This document shows, in pieces, positions 17,281 through 24,938 of a DNA stretch of 64,000 nucleotides. Origin of the DNA: Planktothrix paucivesiculata PCC 9631 (GTDB lineage: Bacteria > Cyanobacteriota > Cyanobacteriia > Cyanobacteriales > Microcoleaceae); contig NZ_LR735018.1 in NCBI RefSeq assembly GCF_900009265.2, positions 424,600 through 488,599 of the forward strand, in the 5' to 3' direction. The position numbers and the translations under genes were made by a program. The notes below the pieces were generated by a model. The model was given only the letters and a program-made list of their open reading frames with translations, was not told the DNA's origin and did not search any database. The stretch's first letter is position 1. Every line of letters begins with the position of its first letter.

Positions 17281-18213
17281 TCAAGAAGCCGCTTTTTCTG
17301 TTTTTGGAGGTGCGATCACTTGTCCATTAATTTCCTGTAAATAGAATCCGCCCACGGTGAGCAAAAACAGAAAATAACTGACAACTTGAACCAAATATAA
17401 TTGATCGCGATAGCCAAATAAGGCTTTTAAAACAATCCCAGGAAATTGTTTATCGGGTAAAAATCCTTGGGAATTTAATACCAAATTTCCTAATAAACAG
17501 GATGCCGGTTGAGTCAGACATAATCTTGTATATTCAGGATTAATTTGAGCTAATATTCCCACTCCTGCATCCAAATGTTTGAGAACTGAAATTACCAACC
17601 CGGCTACAATTAATAACAGAAAAATCCCCATAAATTGAAAAAACAATCGAATATTAATTTTCACTCCCCACTTAAACAGCAATATTCCCAAACCCGCAGC
17701 TACTAATAAGCCTAAAACCGCCCCAATAGCAGGCGTAATTCCCTGTTCAAAAGTAGCTAAGATAAACACAACGGTTTCCAGACCTTCCCGTAAAACCGCA
17801 ATAAAAATTAAGCCGAAAATTCCCCATCCGGCTGCCGTTTTATTTTGATTAATAGCCGCTTTAACTGCCCCTTCCACTTCCGATTTTAAGGATTTAGATT
17901 GTTGGGTCATCCAAATTAACATCCAACTTAACATGGCGATCGCAAATAATCCAATTCCCGCCTCCAAAAATTCCCCAAAAACCGGGGCGTAGGGATGTTC
18001 AGAAGTTCCTATTCCTTGAATTAACCAGCCGAATAAAACACCAAAAATAGCACTGGCAATTATCCCCGCGCCCACTCCAGAAAACACCCAAGGATTCAGA
18101 TCACTTTGTTCGGCTTTTTTCAAACAAGCTAGAACAATTCCCACGACTAAAGCCGCTTCAAACCCTTCTCTTAAAGTAATAAAAAACGTAGGCAATGCTT
18201 CTGTTATATTCAT
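17281..18213 (-). CDS. FTR1-family high-affinity iron permease
   Basis: The 310-residue integral membrane protein has both REGxE iron-binding motifs, TLREGFEAALVVG near residue 16 and AVLREGLETVVF near residue 140, and about seven hydrophobic segments. FTR1/EfeU-type permeases import ferric iron, usually after oxidation of Fe2+ by a partner. A ferritin-like gene lies immediately upstream on the same strand (72 bp), and a divergent lipoprotein gene completes what looks like an iron uptake and storage locus. No multicopper oxidase is present in the window. Confidence 0.92.
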   Translation of the reverse strand: MNITEALPTFFITLREGFEAALVVGIVLACLKKAEQSDLNPWVFSGVGAGIIASAIFGVLFGWLIQGIGTSEHPYAPVFGEFLEAGIGLFAIAMLSWMLIWMTQQSKSLKSEVEGAVKAAINQNKTAAGWGIFGLIFIAVLREGLETVVFILATFEQGITPAIGAVLGLLVAAGLGILLFKWGVKINIRLFFQFMGIFLLLIVAGLVISVLKHLDAGVGILAQINPEYTRLCLTQPASCLLGNLVLNSQGFLPDKQFPGIVLKALFGYRDQLYLVQVVSYFLFLLTVGGFYLQEINGQVIAPPKTEKAAS

Positions 18214-18285
18214 AAAAATTGTATGCTGAGTTAATTTATTTTTTGTGAATGGGCTGGAATTAACCAGCCTGAAAATTATCGGAAA

Positions 18286-18720
18286 TTAACTAAAATCTCG
18301 TAACATTTTCTTGATTTCAATATTGTGTAATTCCTCTTGACCAATCATTGTGCGAGAATATTCTTCTAAATAAATACTCGCATTTTCCACCACTTCTAGC
18401 AAATCTTTATACAATTCTAAAGCCTTACGTTCATGAGCTAGACTTTCTTGTAAAAGATCCCTGACCGAATGCTGATAACTTTCTTCAATCGGCGCTATTT
18501 TCTGGCTAGGATGTCCTTCTAAACCCGTGAGAATTTCTCCCGCTTGTTGAGCATGAAGTAAAGATTCCGTAGCTTGAGCTTTAAAAAACTGTACAATGGG
18601 CAAACGATTCGGCCCAGTTACCATCAAAGAATAATGGGTGTAACGCACCACCCCGGCTAACTCGAATTCCATAATCGTGTTTAGCAATTCAATCGCTTTT
18701 GGTAGATTCAGATCTCTCAT
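18286..18720 (-). CDS. Bacterioferritin-like diiron protein
   Basis: A 144-residue four-helix protein with carboxylates and histidines in ferritin-like positions: FELAGVVRYTHY (helix 1), ATESLLHAQQAGE (helix 2), SLAHERKALELY (helix 3) and GQEELHNIEIKKML (helix 4). The pattern ExxH appears in helices 2 and 4, giving a diiron site. No haem-ligating Met can be assigned confidently. It is translated from ATG 18720 and followed by the FTR1 permease, so it likely handles iron entering through that permease, as oxidase or store. Confidence 0.82.
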   Translation of the reverse strand: MRDLNLPKAIELLNTIMEFELAGVVRYTHYSLMVTGPNRLPIVQFFKAQATESLLHAQQAGEILTGLEGHPSQKIAPIEESYQHSVRDLLQESLAHERKALELYKDLLEVVENASIYLEEYSRTMIGQEELHNIEIKKMLRDFS

Positions 18721-18919
18721 ACTTTGTCTTTAACCTAAAACATACTTTACTTATTATGACAATAGTTTATCCTCTTGGGAATAATCAGTTAAAATTTTTA
18801 TCTGTATCCATCAGAAATTCTGAATATTTATATTAGATTTAATCCCCCCCTAGGGGATTGCAAATTTACCGAAAAACTTGTTTTCTATAGAAGTAAGGAT
18901 TTTATTGACCCAATTTTAA

Positions 18920-19759
18920 ATGAAAAAACAACAAATTAGTCTAATCAGTTTAATCATAGCCTCTCTGATGGGCTGTTCTCAACCTGAAACTCCCCAAGTT
19001 CAGAATACTCCAAATATAGCACAAACCGGGGAAATTGGAACAGTAAAATTTCAAGCTAATGGAAAAGATTTTGTAAGAAAAGGATTAGTTTCTAAGGACG
19101 GCTGGACGATCAAATTTGATCATGTTTATGTCAACTTTGTTGATGCCATGGCTTATCAAGCTGATCCGCCTTATAATGCAGAAACAGGAACTCAACCCAA
19201 TGCTAAAACCAGTATTAGTTTAGTGGTGAAAAAAATCGTGGATTTAGCAGAAGGAGATGACACAGCACAGCCAATTATTGTGAATGAAGTTCCGGCTCCT
19301 GCGGGAAAGTATAATGCGATTTCATGGAATCTCAGAAAGGGAATAGAAGGAGCCATAGCTGATCAAGTTATGGTTATAGAAGGGGTAGCAACTAAAGGAG
19401 ATAAAGAAGTACCTTTTGTTCTCAAATTTGATCGGGAAATGCAGTTTATTTGTGGCGATTATGTCGGAGAAGAACCCAAGGGTATTTTGCAACCTGGGGG
19501 AACCACAAATTTAGAAGCAACCTTCCATTTTGATTATTTATTTGGAGATGAAAATAAAAATGCTACGGAAAAACTCAATAGCAATGCTTTAGGTTTTGAA
19601 CCCCTAGCAGCCATGGCTGAAAATGGACAATTAGTGGCAGATTTATCGACCCTTAAACAAAAATTATCCGAGGCTGATTATCAAAAATTAATTGAAATTT
19701 TATCCAATATTGCTCAGGTTGGAGAAGGTGATTGTAAAGCAGTAACCTCCAATCCCTAA
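18920..19759 (+). CDS. Periplasmic lipoprotein near iron genes
   Basis: The 279-residue protein begins with a lipoprotein signal (LIIASLMGCSQPET; lipidated Cys at about residue 20). The mature part is mixed alpha/beta with segments such as WTIKFDHVYVNFVDAMAYQ and APAGKYNAISWNLRKG. A C-terminal helix-rich piece contains LSTLKQKLSEADYQKLIEIL. I do not recognise the family with certainty. It is divergent from the ferritin/FTR1 genes across 199 bp, so a shared regulatory region and a role in metal handling are plausible. Two Cys (FICGDY and GDCKA) may pair. Confidence 0.7.
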   Translation: MKKQQISLISLIIASLMGCSQPETPQVQNTPNIAQTGEIGTVKFQANGKDFVRKGLVSKDGWTIKFDHVYVNFVDAMAYQADPPYNAETGTQPNAKTSISLVVKKIVDLAEGDDTAQPIIVNEVPAPAGKYNAISWNLRKGIEGAIADQVMVIEGVATKGDKEVPFVLKFDREMQFICGDYVGEEPKGILQPGGTTNLEATFHFDYLFGDENKNATEKLNSNALGFEPLAAMAENGQLVADLSTLKQKLSEADYQKLIEILSNIAQVGEGDCKAVTSNP

Positions 19760-19794
19760 AGCTTGTTAATTGAATATATCCAAAAAAAGATGAG

Positions 19795-19818
19795 TGAAGG
19801 GGAATTTATTTCCCTTCA
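19795..19818. terminator. Possible hairpin terminator
   Basis: TGAAGGG at 19795-19801 pairs with CCCTTCA at 19812-19818, extended inward by GAA/TTT with one wobble. It lies 36 bp after the lipoprotein stop codon. There is no T-run, so the terminator role is uncertain. Confidence 0.45.
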
Positions 19819-19955
19819 GAGTTACCATAAGAATCAATTCAGGGGCTCGCTTCCTGATAATTTTTCTGTCAAATAGTCTAATTCTGGCAAAAACCTGTTC
19901 TATCTAGCTTAAAATCGATTGGTACTGCATATTTTTTTAAACAAGGAGACGAAAA

Positions 19956-20372
19956 ATGCAAGAACCTACGAAGATCACAGACACATCCATACCTACCGAG
20001 GCAAAAATAGAGGTAACTGTGGAAACAGGCGGTGCTATCACCTCCCCTTCAACCAATGCCCAGTTTGAGGAAATTAAAGAAAAAGTTGTAGTCGTCTTAT
20101 CCGAACTTCCGGGTTACATCTCCAGTTTTTTTGGCTCCTACCAAAAACCGATTATTACCATCGTTCTGATTTTATCCGCCCTTGTGACTCTAAAAGTGTT
20201 GTTTGCGGTAATCGATGCTCTGAATGATGTTCCCCTTTTAGCTCCCACCTTTGAGTTAATTGGTATGGGATATACCGCTTGGTTTGTCTACCGCTACCTG
20301 CTCAAAGCCTCAACCCGTCAAGAATTAGTTCAAGAATTCAAATCCTACAAAGAACAAGTTACAGGCGACTAA
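19956..20372 (+). CDS. CAAD-domain membrane protein
   Basis: The 138-residue protein has a variable acidic N-terminus, then a CAAD domain (about residues 50-138): SSFFGSYQKPIITIVLILSA, two membrane helices, the short linker LNDVPLLAPTFELIG, and YTAWFVYRYLLKASTRQELV. CAAD domains anchor some aminoacyl-tRNA synthetases to thylakoid membranes in cyanobacteria, and stand-alone versions (as in plant CURT1-like proteins) shape or occupy thylakoids. This stand-alone form has no synthetase part. RBS AAGGAGAC precedes the ATG. Confidence 0.88.
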   Translation: MQEPTKITDTSIPTEAKIEVTVETGGAITSPSTNAQFEEIKEKVVVVLSELPGYISSFFGSYQKPIITIVLILSALVTLKVLFAVIDALNDVPLLAPTFELIGMGYTAWFVYRYLLKASTRQELVQEFKSYKEQVTGD

Positions 20373-20384
20373 CTTTAAGATAGG

Positions 20385-20535
20385 GACAGGAGACAGACGA
20401 CCGGGGACAAAAAGACCGGGGACAAAAGACGGGGGACAAAAAACCGAGGACAAAAAACCAAAGTTAATAATTTCTCCCCTACCTCCCCTGCTCCCCCTGC
20501 TCCCCCTGCTCCCCCTGCTCCCCCTACTCCCCTAT
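20385..20535. repeat. Tandem GGGGACAAAA and CTCCCCCTG minisatellites
   Basis: About 75 bp of CCGGGGACAAAAAG-type units is followed by GTTAATAATTTCTCCCC and then repeated CTGCTCCCC (9-bp) units that end next to the rpaA stop codon. The order matches the element at 6910-6966 and the in-frame copy at 27781-27850. No gene is encoded here despite open frames. Confidence 0.8.
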
Positions 20536-21314
20536 TTCTTCTTCCCCTTAGCTCCATTTCCGTCTATAGAAGACTCTGTAGGAATAGCAAGATCATCTAG
20601 TTTTCCTTTACCCGTGGGGAGTTCCAGACAATATCCTGCACCATAGACTGTTTTAATATATTGGGGATGACGGGGATCGGGTTCCATCTTTGTGCGTAAA
20701 TGGCGAATATGAACTCGGATCGTCTCAATATCATCATTGGGATCATAACCCCAAACTTCTTTTAAAATTTCACTGGGCGCAACGGTTTGGCCATGACGTT
20801 GCAGCAAGCAATGTAAGAGTTCAAATTCTAAGTGGGTTAACTTAACAGTAGTGTCAAACCAAATCGCCTCAAACCTTTCAGGAACCAAAGTTAAAGCCCC
20901 ATAGCTGAGAATTTCGCTATGTTTAGCCGCCTGGGGAATTCGATCCGTTCTTCGCAACAGCGCCCTCACCCTAGCCAGCATTTCCTCTAATTCAAAAGGT
21001 TTAGTTAAATAATCATCCGCCCCCGAATTAAACCCTTCAACTTTATGTTGGGTTTGTCCCAAAGCAGTTAACATCAATACAGGAATATCTGACGTGCGTT
21101 CATCCCGGCGTAAACGTTGGCAAATGGTAAACCCATCCACTTTAGGTAACATCAAATCTAAAATAATTAAATCTGGCAACAATTGCATCGCCAGAGCCTG
21201 TCCTTTAATCCCATCTTCTGCTTGACTGACTTCATAACCAGCCATTTCTAGGTTTATGGCTACCAGTTCCGAAATTGCGGGGTCATCATCTATGACTAAT
21301 ATCCGGGGCATCAT
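20532..21314 (-). CDS. rpaA: Response regulator RpaA
   Basis: The 260-residue OmpR/PhoB-type regulator has an intact receiver ([12 protein letters not shown], phospho-Asp in [13 protein letters not shown] at about residue 54, Lys in YLTKPFE) and a winged helix. The winged helix carries the RpaA hallmarks [29 protein letters not shown] and [20 protein letters not shown]. RpaA is the circadian output regulator phosphorylated by SasA and is linked to phycobilisome energy distribution. A basic tail (NGAKGKKK) ends the protein. It is divergent from gvpA across 335 bp. Either of two adjacent ATG codons (21314 or 21311) may be the start. Confidence 0.93.
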   Translation of the reverse strand: MMPRILVIDDDPAISELVAINLEMAGYEVSQAEDGIKGQALAMQLLPDLIILDLMLPKVDGFTICQRLRRDERTSDIPVLMLTALGQTQHKVEGFNSGADDYLTKPFELEEMLARVRALLRRTDRIPQAAKHSEILSYGALTLVPERFEAIWFDTTVKLTHLEFELLHCLLQRHGQTVAPSEILKEVWGYDPNDDIETIRVHIRHLRTKMEPDPRHPQYIKTVYGAGYCLELPTGKGKLDDLAIPTESSIDGNGAKGKKK

Positions 21315-21532
21315 TTAATCTGGTGATTTGGGCATAATCAGCGATCAGTTATCAGTAAACAGTAAAGATCAAATATAAATCTCTACTTTTAACTCTTAAA
21401 TTTTCAACTTTTAACTGATAACTAAAACGGCGCAATGTATTATAGCATTTTTAAGTTTTTTTTGCAACAATTCTTGAAGTCGGAATAAATTATTTCACAG
21501 ATTCATTCCCAGGCATGAATCGATCTTCAGAA

Positions 21533-21550
21533 ATTGTAAAAATAAGTAAC
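21533..21550 (-). promoter_or_regulatory. HLR1-like RpaB/RpaA-type binding site
   Basis: On the minus strand the sequence reads GTTACTTA-TT-TTTACAAT. Against the HLR1 consensus of two (G/T)TTACA(T/A)(T/A) half-sites separated by 2 nt, the second half matches fully and the first has one mismatch (T for A at position 6). HLR1 is the target of RpaB in cyanobacteria. Placed against the candidate gvpA -10 box, it spans about -61 to -44. Found by eye in AT-rich sequence, so chance is possible. Confidence 0.45.
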
Positions 21551-21581
21551 AAACAAAAATCAAAATTACCAACTTTCGGGG

Positions 21582-21587
21582 TATGAT
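21582..21587 (+). promoter_or_regulatory. Candidate gvpA -10 box
   Basis: TATGAT lies 62 bp before the gvpA start codon, giving a leader of about 55 nt. No -35 hexamer is obvious at 17 bp upstream, which fits an activator-dependent promoter. Confidence 0.4.
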
Positions 21588-21649
21588 TAGCCTAAAGGAC
21601 TGTATCAGCATATACCCAGTTCTTTCCACCAAAAAGGAGTAATAGACTC

Positions 21650-21868
21650 ATGGCCGTTGAAAAAGTGAACTCATCCTCCAGTCTGGCTGAAGTAATTGAT
21701 CGGATTTTAGATAAGGGCATTGTGATTGACGCTTGGGTGCGGGTTTCCCTCGTCGGAATCGAACTTTTATCCATAGAAGCCAGAATCGTGATTGCTTCTG
21801 TTGAAACCTATCTCAAGTACGCAGAAGCCGTTGGTTTAACCGCCCAGGCGGCTGTTCCTTCGGTCTAA
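21650..21868 (+). CDS. gvpA: Gas vesicle structural protein GvpA
   Basis: The 72-residue protein is almost identical in pattern to cyanobacterial Gvp[22 protein letters not shown], then [23 protein letters not shown] cut here into the two halves [11 protein letters not shown] and [20 protein letters not shown]. GvpA is the small hydrophobic subunit whose ribs form the hollow, gas-permeable wall that gives buoyancy. AAGGAG at 21634-21639 is a strong ribosome binding site. Only one gvpA copy is seen here, although tandem copies are usual in some bloom-formers. Confidence 0.97.
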   Translation: MAVEKVNSSSSLAEVIDRILDKGIVIDAWVRVSLVGIELLSIEARIVIASVETYLKYAEAVGLTAQAAVPSV

Positions 21869-21908
21869 ACTTGACAGAATAGGCAACGGGTATGGAGCAG
21901 AAAAAGCA

Positions 21909-21930
21909 CAATGACTCAGGTAAGTCATTG
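21909..21930 (+). promoter_or_regulatory. Stem-loop between gvpA and gvpC
   Basis: CAATGACT (21909-21916) and AGTCATTG (21923-21930) form a perfect 8-bp stem with a 6-nt loop, 40 bp after gvpA. No T-run follows. It may act as an attenuator or 3'-end stabiliser that yields much more gvpA than gvpC mRNA, as described for other gas-vacuolate cyanobacteria. Confidence 0.6.
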
Positions 21931-22051
21931 CTGCTGGGTGTAATGTTTTACCGATTGATGGTCAGGGTGTAAGTATAATCAACGGAATTAAAAGCCCATA
22001 CCCAATGCACACTAATACACAACCCACCGACACGAGGGTTTTAAAAAAATT

Positions 22052-23074
22052 ATGGCCTTAAAAGACGAGTGGCAACGGTCGCGCCTCGGACGCCAACAGG
22101 TCGTTCAAGAACGTCAACAGCACGTTCAAACCACCCTGTCCCTTTGGCAACAAGAGCGCCAAAATCAAGCCTTAGATGATCAAGAATCTCGACAGGGGTT
22201 TGTCGCGAGTTTACAACAACAAACCCAAGATTTATTGGCGAACATCAGCACCGAACGTCTCTGGGTTGCCCAGGAACAACGAGAACAACTGGAAAACTTT
22301 ATCGGCCAGTTGTCCCAAGAAGTGGGCGAGTTTTTGCAACAAACCACGGAAGAACGCTCACAGGTCGCCACCCAACTGCATCAGCAATTATCCGAATTTC
22401 GAGAAGATCTGGAATATCAGGTTACAGACTTGTTAGCCAATTATCAGCAACAGCGCCTAGAAGCCCGGGAATCCTTACTTGAGAACTTAGCTATTTTTCG
22501 CCAAACCCTCTCTCGGGAAGTAGAAGACTATTTAGTAGAGTTAGATCTTTTGCACCAGGAAATGGCTGCACAATTGCAACAACAACTCCAACAGAGTCGG
22601 ACGGAACGACAAGACGCTGTTCAAACCTTATTTGAAGATTTAGGGCTATTTCGTGCAGAACTGCAAGATTATCACCTGAAACTTCAACAAACTGTTTGGG
22701 GCAATTCCCATCGACAACCCCGAAAATCTGTCACCCCACCCCGATCTATTTCTCCCAAAAAACCCGTCGTTTCTCATAAAACAGCCCCTTCGTCTAAGCC
22801 TCCTTTAAAACCCAAAACTCCTGCGAAACCCCAGGCTATCCCCCATTTAATTAAACCTCAACCCATCGTTACCCCCTCTCCTGCTCAACCAGCTACCCCG
22901 GAGCAACGGGTTTACCAGTATATCCAAACCCATCAAAACGGGGCTCGGTTAGCCGAAATTGAGCAAGCTCTGAGCATTAATCGGGTACAAACCGTGGATG
23001 CAATTCGGGTATTATTACAACAGGGACAGATTACTCAACGCGATCGCGTTTATATTCCCGCGAAAAAACCCTAG
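22052..23074 (+). CDS. gvpC: Gas vesicle protein GvpC with C-terminal winged-helix-like module
   Basis: The 340-residue protein has a Gln/Glu/Arg-rich helical N-terminal part (about 1-225) built of 33-residue-like repeats, e.g. EFLQQTTEERSQVA, DLLANYQQQRLEAR and QQSRTERQDAV. This is the GvpC signature; GvpC lies on the outside of the ribs and strengthens the vesicle. A Pro/Lys/Thr-rich linker (about 230-285) follows, then a compact C-terminal module (VYQYIQTHQNG, EIEQALSINRVQTVDAIRVL) that looks like a small winged helix. The same module ends GvpN. Typical GvpC proteins are shorter and lack this extension as far as I know. RBS GAGGG precedes the ATG. Confidence 0.88.
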   Translation: MALKDEWQRSRLGRQQVVQERQQHVQTTLSLWQQERQNQALDDQESRQGFVASLQQQTQDLLANISTERLWVAQEQREQLENFIGQLSQEVGEFLQQTTEERSQVATQLHQQLSEFREDLEYQVTDLLANYQQQRLEARESLLENLAIFRQTLSREVEDYLVELDLLHQEMAAQLQQQLQQSRTERQDAVQTLFEDLGLFRAELQDYHLKLQQTVWGNSHRQPRKSVTPPRSISPKKPVVSHKTAPSSKPPLKPKTPAKPQAIPHLIKPQPIVTPSPAQPATPEQRVYQYIQTHQNGARLAEIEQALSINRVQTVDAIRVLLQQGQITQRDRVYIPAKKP

Positions 23075-23181
23075 GGTTGAGGGTTTCTCCCCCATGGATA
23101 GTTCCCTGCTATAAGATTAAATTAAACCTGCCGTCCATCCCTAACTCGGCAGTATTTTAGCTGAATAACGCCATTAAAAAT

Positions 23182-24378
23182 ATGACTACCGTGCTTCAAG
23201 CTCGTCCTAAAGGCTTTGTTAATACGCCAGCCATTGAACAACTTACTGTTAGAGCTTTGAGGTATCTTCAGAGTGGCTTTTCTCTGCATTTAAGGGGGCC
23301 CGCCGGAACCGGAAAAACCACCCTGGCGATGCACTTAGCCGATTTATTAAACCGTCCCATTGTCTTAATTTTTGGCGATGATGAGCTCAAATCCTCCGAT
23401 TTAATTGGCAACCAACTGGGCTATACTCGGAAGAAAGTCGTTGATAATTTTATTCATAGTGTTGTTAAATTAGAAGATGAATTACGACAAAATTGGATTG
23501 ATTCTCGTCTGACCTTAGCGTGTAAAGAAGGCTTTACCCTGGTTTATGATGAGTTTAACCGTTCCCGTCCCGAAGTTAATAACGTTTTACTGTCTGCCTT
23601 AGAAGAAAAATTATTAGTGCTGCCTCCCAATAATAGTCGTTCAGAATATATTCGAGTCAATCCCCATTTTAGAGCAATTTTCACCTCCAACCCCGAGGAA
23701 TATTGTGGGGTTTATGGAACTCAAGATGCGTTATTAGATCGGTTAATTACGATTGATATGCCCGAACCTGACGACGCAACCCAGCAGGAAATTTTAATTC
23801 AAAAAATCGGAATTTCTCCCGAAGATGCCCAAAGCATTATTAAAATAGTCAAAATTTATTTAGAAATAACTACCCAAAAAAAAGAAATTAAACCCGTTCA
23901 AAATGGTAAAGCTGCCCGACCCCATATTGACAAAGCCTCGGGATTAAGACCCGGATTGATTATTGCAAAAATCTGTCATGAACATGATATTTCTATCGAG
24001 GAAAATAATCACGACTTTATCGAAGTTTGTGCCGATATCTTATTATCGCGTACCGCCCTATCCCTAACAGAAGCTCAAAATAAATTAGAAAAAGTGATCA
24101 AAACCGTATTAACCGATGGTGACACATCAACTAACAGTTTTTTGCCATCCTCAGAAACGGGATTAACTGAAAATAATCACTTAGAGATTGAAGAACAAGT
24201 TTATCAATACTTACAGAAAACCACCAGCGCCAGGGTTTCAGAAATTGAAGTGGCGTTAGGATTAAATCGAGTCCAAACCACTAATATATTGAGATCTTTG
24301 TTAAAACAAGGACATCTGAAACAGCAGGATAATCGTTTCTTTGCGGTGCACAAACAAGGAGAATTAATTCAACCATGA
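23182..24378 (+). CDS. gvpN: Gas vesicle AAA+ ATPase GvpN with appended C-terminal module
   Basis: The 398-residue protein contains the MoxR-type AAA+ core of GvpN: Walker A GPAGTGKT (about residue 40), Walker B region LVYDEFNRS (about 120), sensor segment [21 protein letters not shown] cut as FTSNPEEY and [15 protein letters not shown]. GvpN promotes vesicle enlargement and works with GvpC in remodelling. Residues about 340-390 ([32 protein letters not shown]) form the module shared with GvpC. The stop codon overlaps the gvpJ start by 4 bp (ATGA), indicating translational coupling. Confidence 0.95.
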   Translation: MTTVLQARPKGFVNTPAIEQLTVRALRYLQSGFSLHLRGPAGTGKTTLAMHLADLLNRPIVLIFGDDELKSSDLIGNQLGYTRKKVVDNFIHSVVKLEDELRQNWIDSRLTLACKEGFTLVYDEFNRSRPEVNNVLLSALEEKLLVLPPNNSRSEYIRVNPHFRAIFTSNPEEYCGVYGTQDALLDRLITIDMPEPDDATQQEILIQKIGISPEDAQSIIKIVKIYLEITTQKKEIKPVQNGKAARPHIDKASGLRPGLIIAKICHEHDISIEENNHDFIEVCADILLSRTALSLTEAQNKLEKVIKTVLTDGDTSTNSFLPSSETGLTENNHLEIEEQVYQYLQKTTSARVSEIEVALGLNRVQTTNILRSLLKQGHLKQQDNRFFAVHKQGELIQP

Positions 24379-24734
24379 ACTCACAGCAACGTCCCTCAAA
24401 TATACAACGGGGTGTTCCCACATCGACCCAAGGATCGAGTTTAGCGGATATTTTAGAACGGGTTTTAGACAAGGGAATTGTCATCGCCGGAGATATTTCC
24501 GTTTCCGTGGGTTCCACCGAACTCCTGAATATTAGAATTCGTTTGTTAATTGCTTCTGTCGATAAAGCTAGGGAAATTGGGATTAATTGGTGGGAAAGTG
24601 ATCCCTATTTAAGTAGTCAAACCAAAATTTTAACCGAGAGTAATCAACAATTATTAGAACAGGTTAAATTATTACAGGAGGAAGTCAAAGTCTTAAAAGA
24701 ATTATTACCCCAAGAAAACCAAGCCAACCATTAA
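24375..24734 (+). CDS. gvpJ: Gas vesicle protein GvpJ
   Basis: The 119-residue protein has a GvpA-like core ([21 protein letters not shown], then [21 protein letters not shown] cut here as [14 protein letters not shown] and IASVDKA) extended by a C-terminal helix with Leu/Glu heptads ([19 protein letters not shown]). GvpJ is a minor shell or nucleation component. It starts within the last codons of gvpN. No gvpF, gvpG, gvpK, gvpL, gvpV or gvpW follow, so the remaining assembly genes must be elsewhere. Confidence 0.93.
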   Translation: MNSQQRPSNIQRGVPTSTQGSSLADILERVLDKGIVIAGDISVSVGSTELLNIRIRLLIASVDKAREIGINWWESDPYLSSQTKILTESNQQLLEQVKLLQEEVKVLKELLPQENQANH

Positions 24735-24895
24735 TATTCAATTAGATGAATTTATCATCCCCATTGTAGGGGCGGGTTCTGTAAAAATTTCTGATTCCCA
24801 CAAAACATCCTGATAAACCCGCCCAACTCTCACCATGAATATTCAATTAATTGGGGATTTGGCGATAGGATCGGGGCGGGTTTAGGTAAATTATT
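24732..24895. repeat. GGGGCGGGTT inverted repeat element
   Basis: GGGGCGGGTT at 24769-24778 pairs with AACCCGCCC at 24816-24824. The pair is flanked by direct copies of AATATTCAATTA (about 24732 and 24837), and a third GGGGCGGGTTTA occurs near 24875. It resembles a small non-coding mobile repeat and may terminate the gvp and pcxA transcripts, which converge here. Confidence 0.6.
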
Positions 24896-24938
24896 TATGG
24901 ATATCAAAAATTAACTTGAACCCTCCCCTACAGACCTT

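Larger units (their letters stand above)
21315..21649. other. rpaA-gvpA divergent regulatory region
   Basis: This 335-bp AT-rich region holds promoters for both rpaA (leftward) and gvpA (rightward). It contains heptamer-like CAGTTATCAGT repeats at about 21346-21360, an HLR1-like site at 21533-21550 and a TATGAT hexamer at 21582-21587. No ORF is supported. Confidence 0.7.

Noticed and set aside
18721..18919. Fur box between the ferritin-like and lipoprotein genes
   Set aside because: TTATTATGACAATAGTTTATCC looks vaguely similar, but the match to the 19-bp consensus is poor; not listed as a feature.
20375..20557. 60-codon minus-strand frame after rpaA
   Set aside because: It is entirely made from the CTCCCCCTG and GGGGACAAAA repeats.
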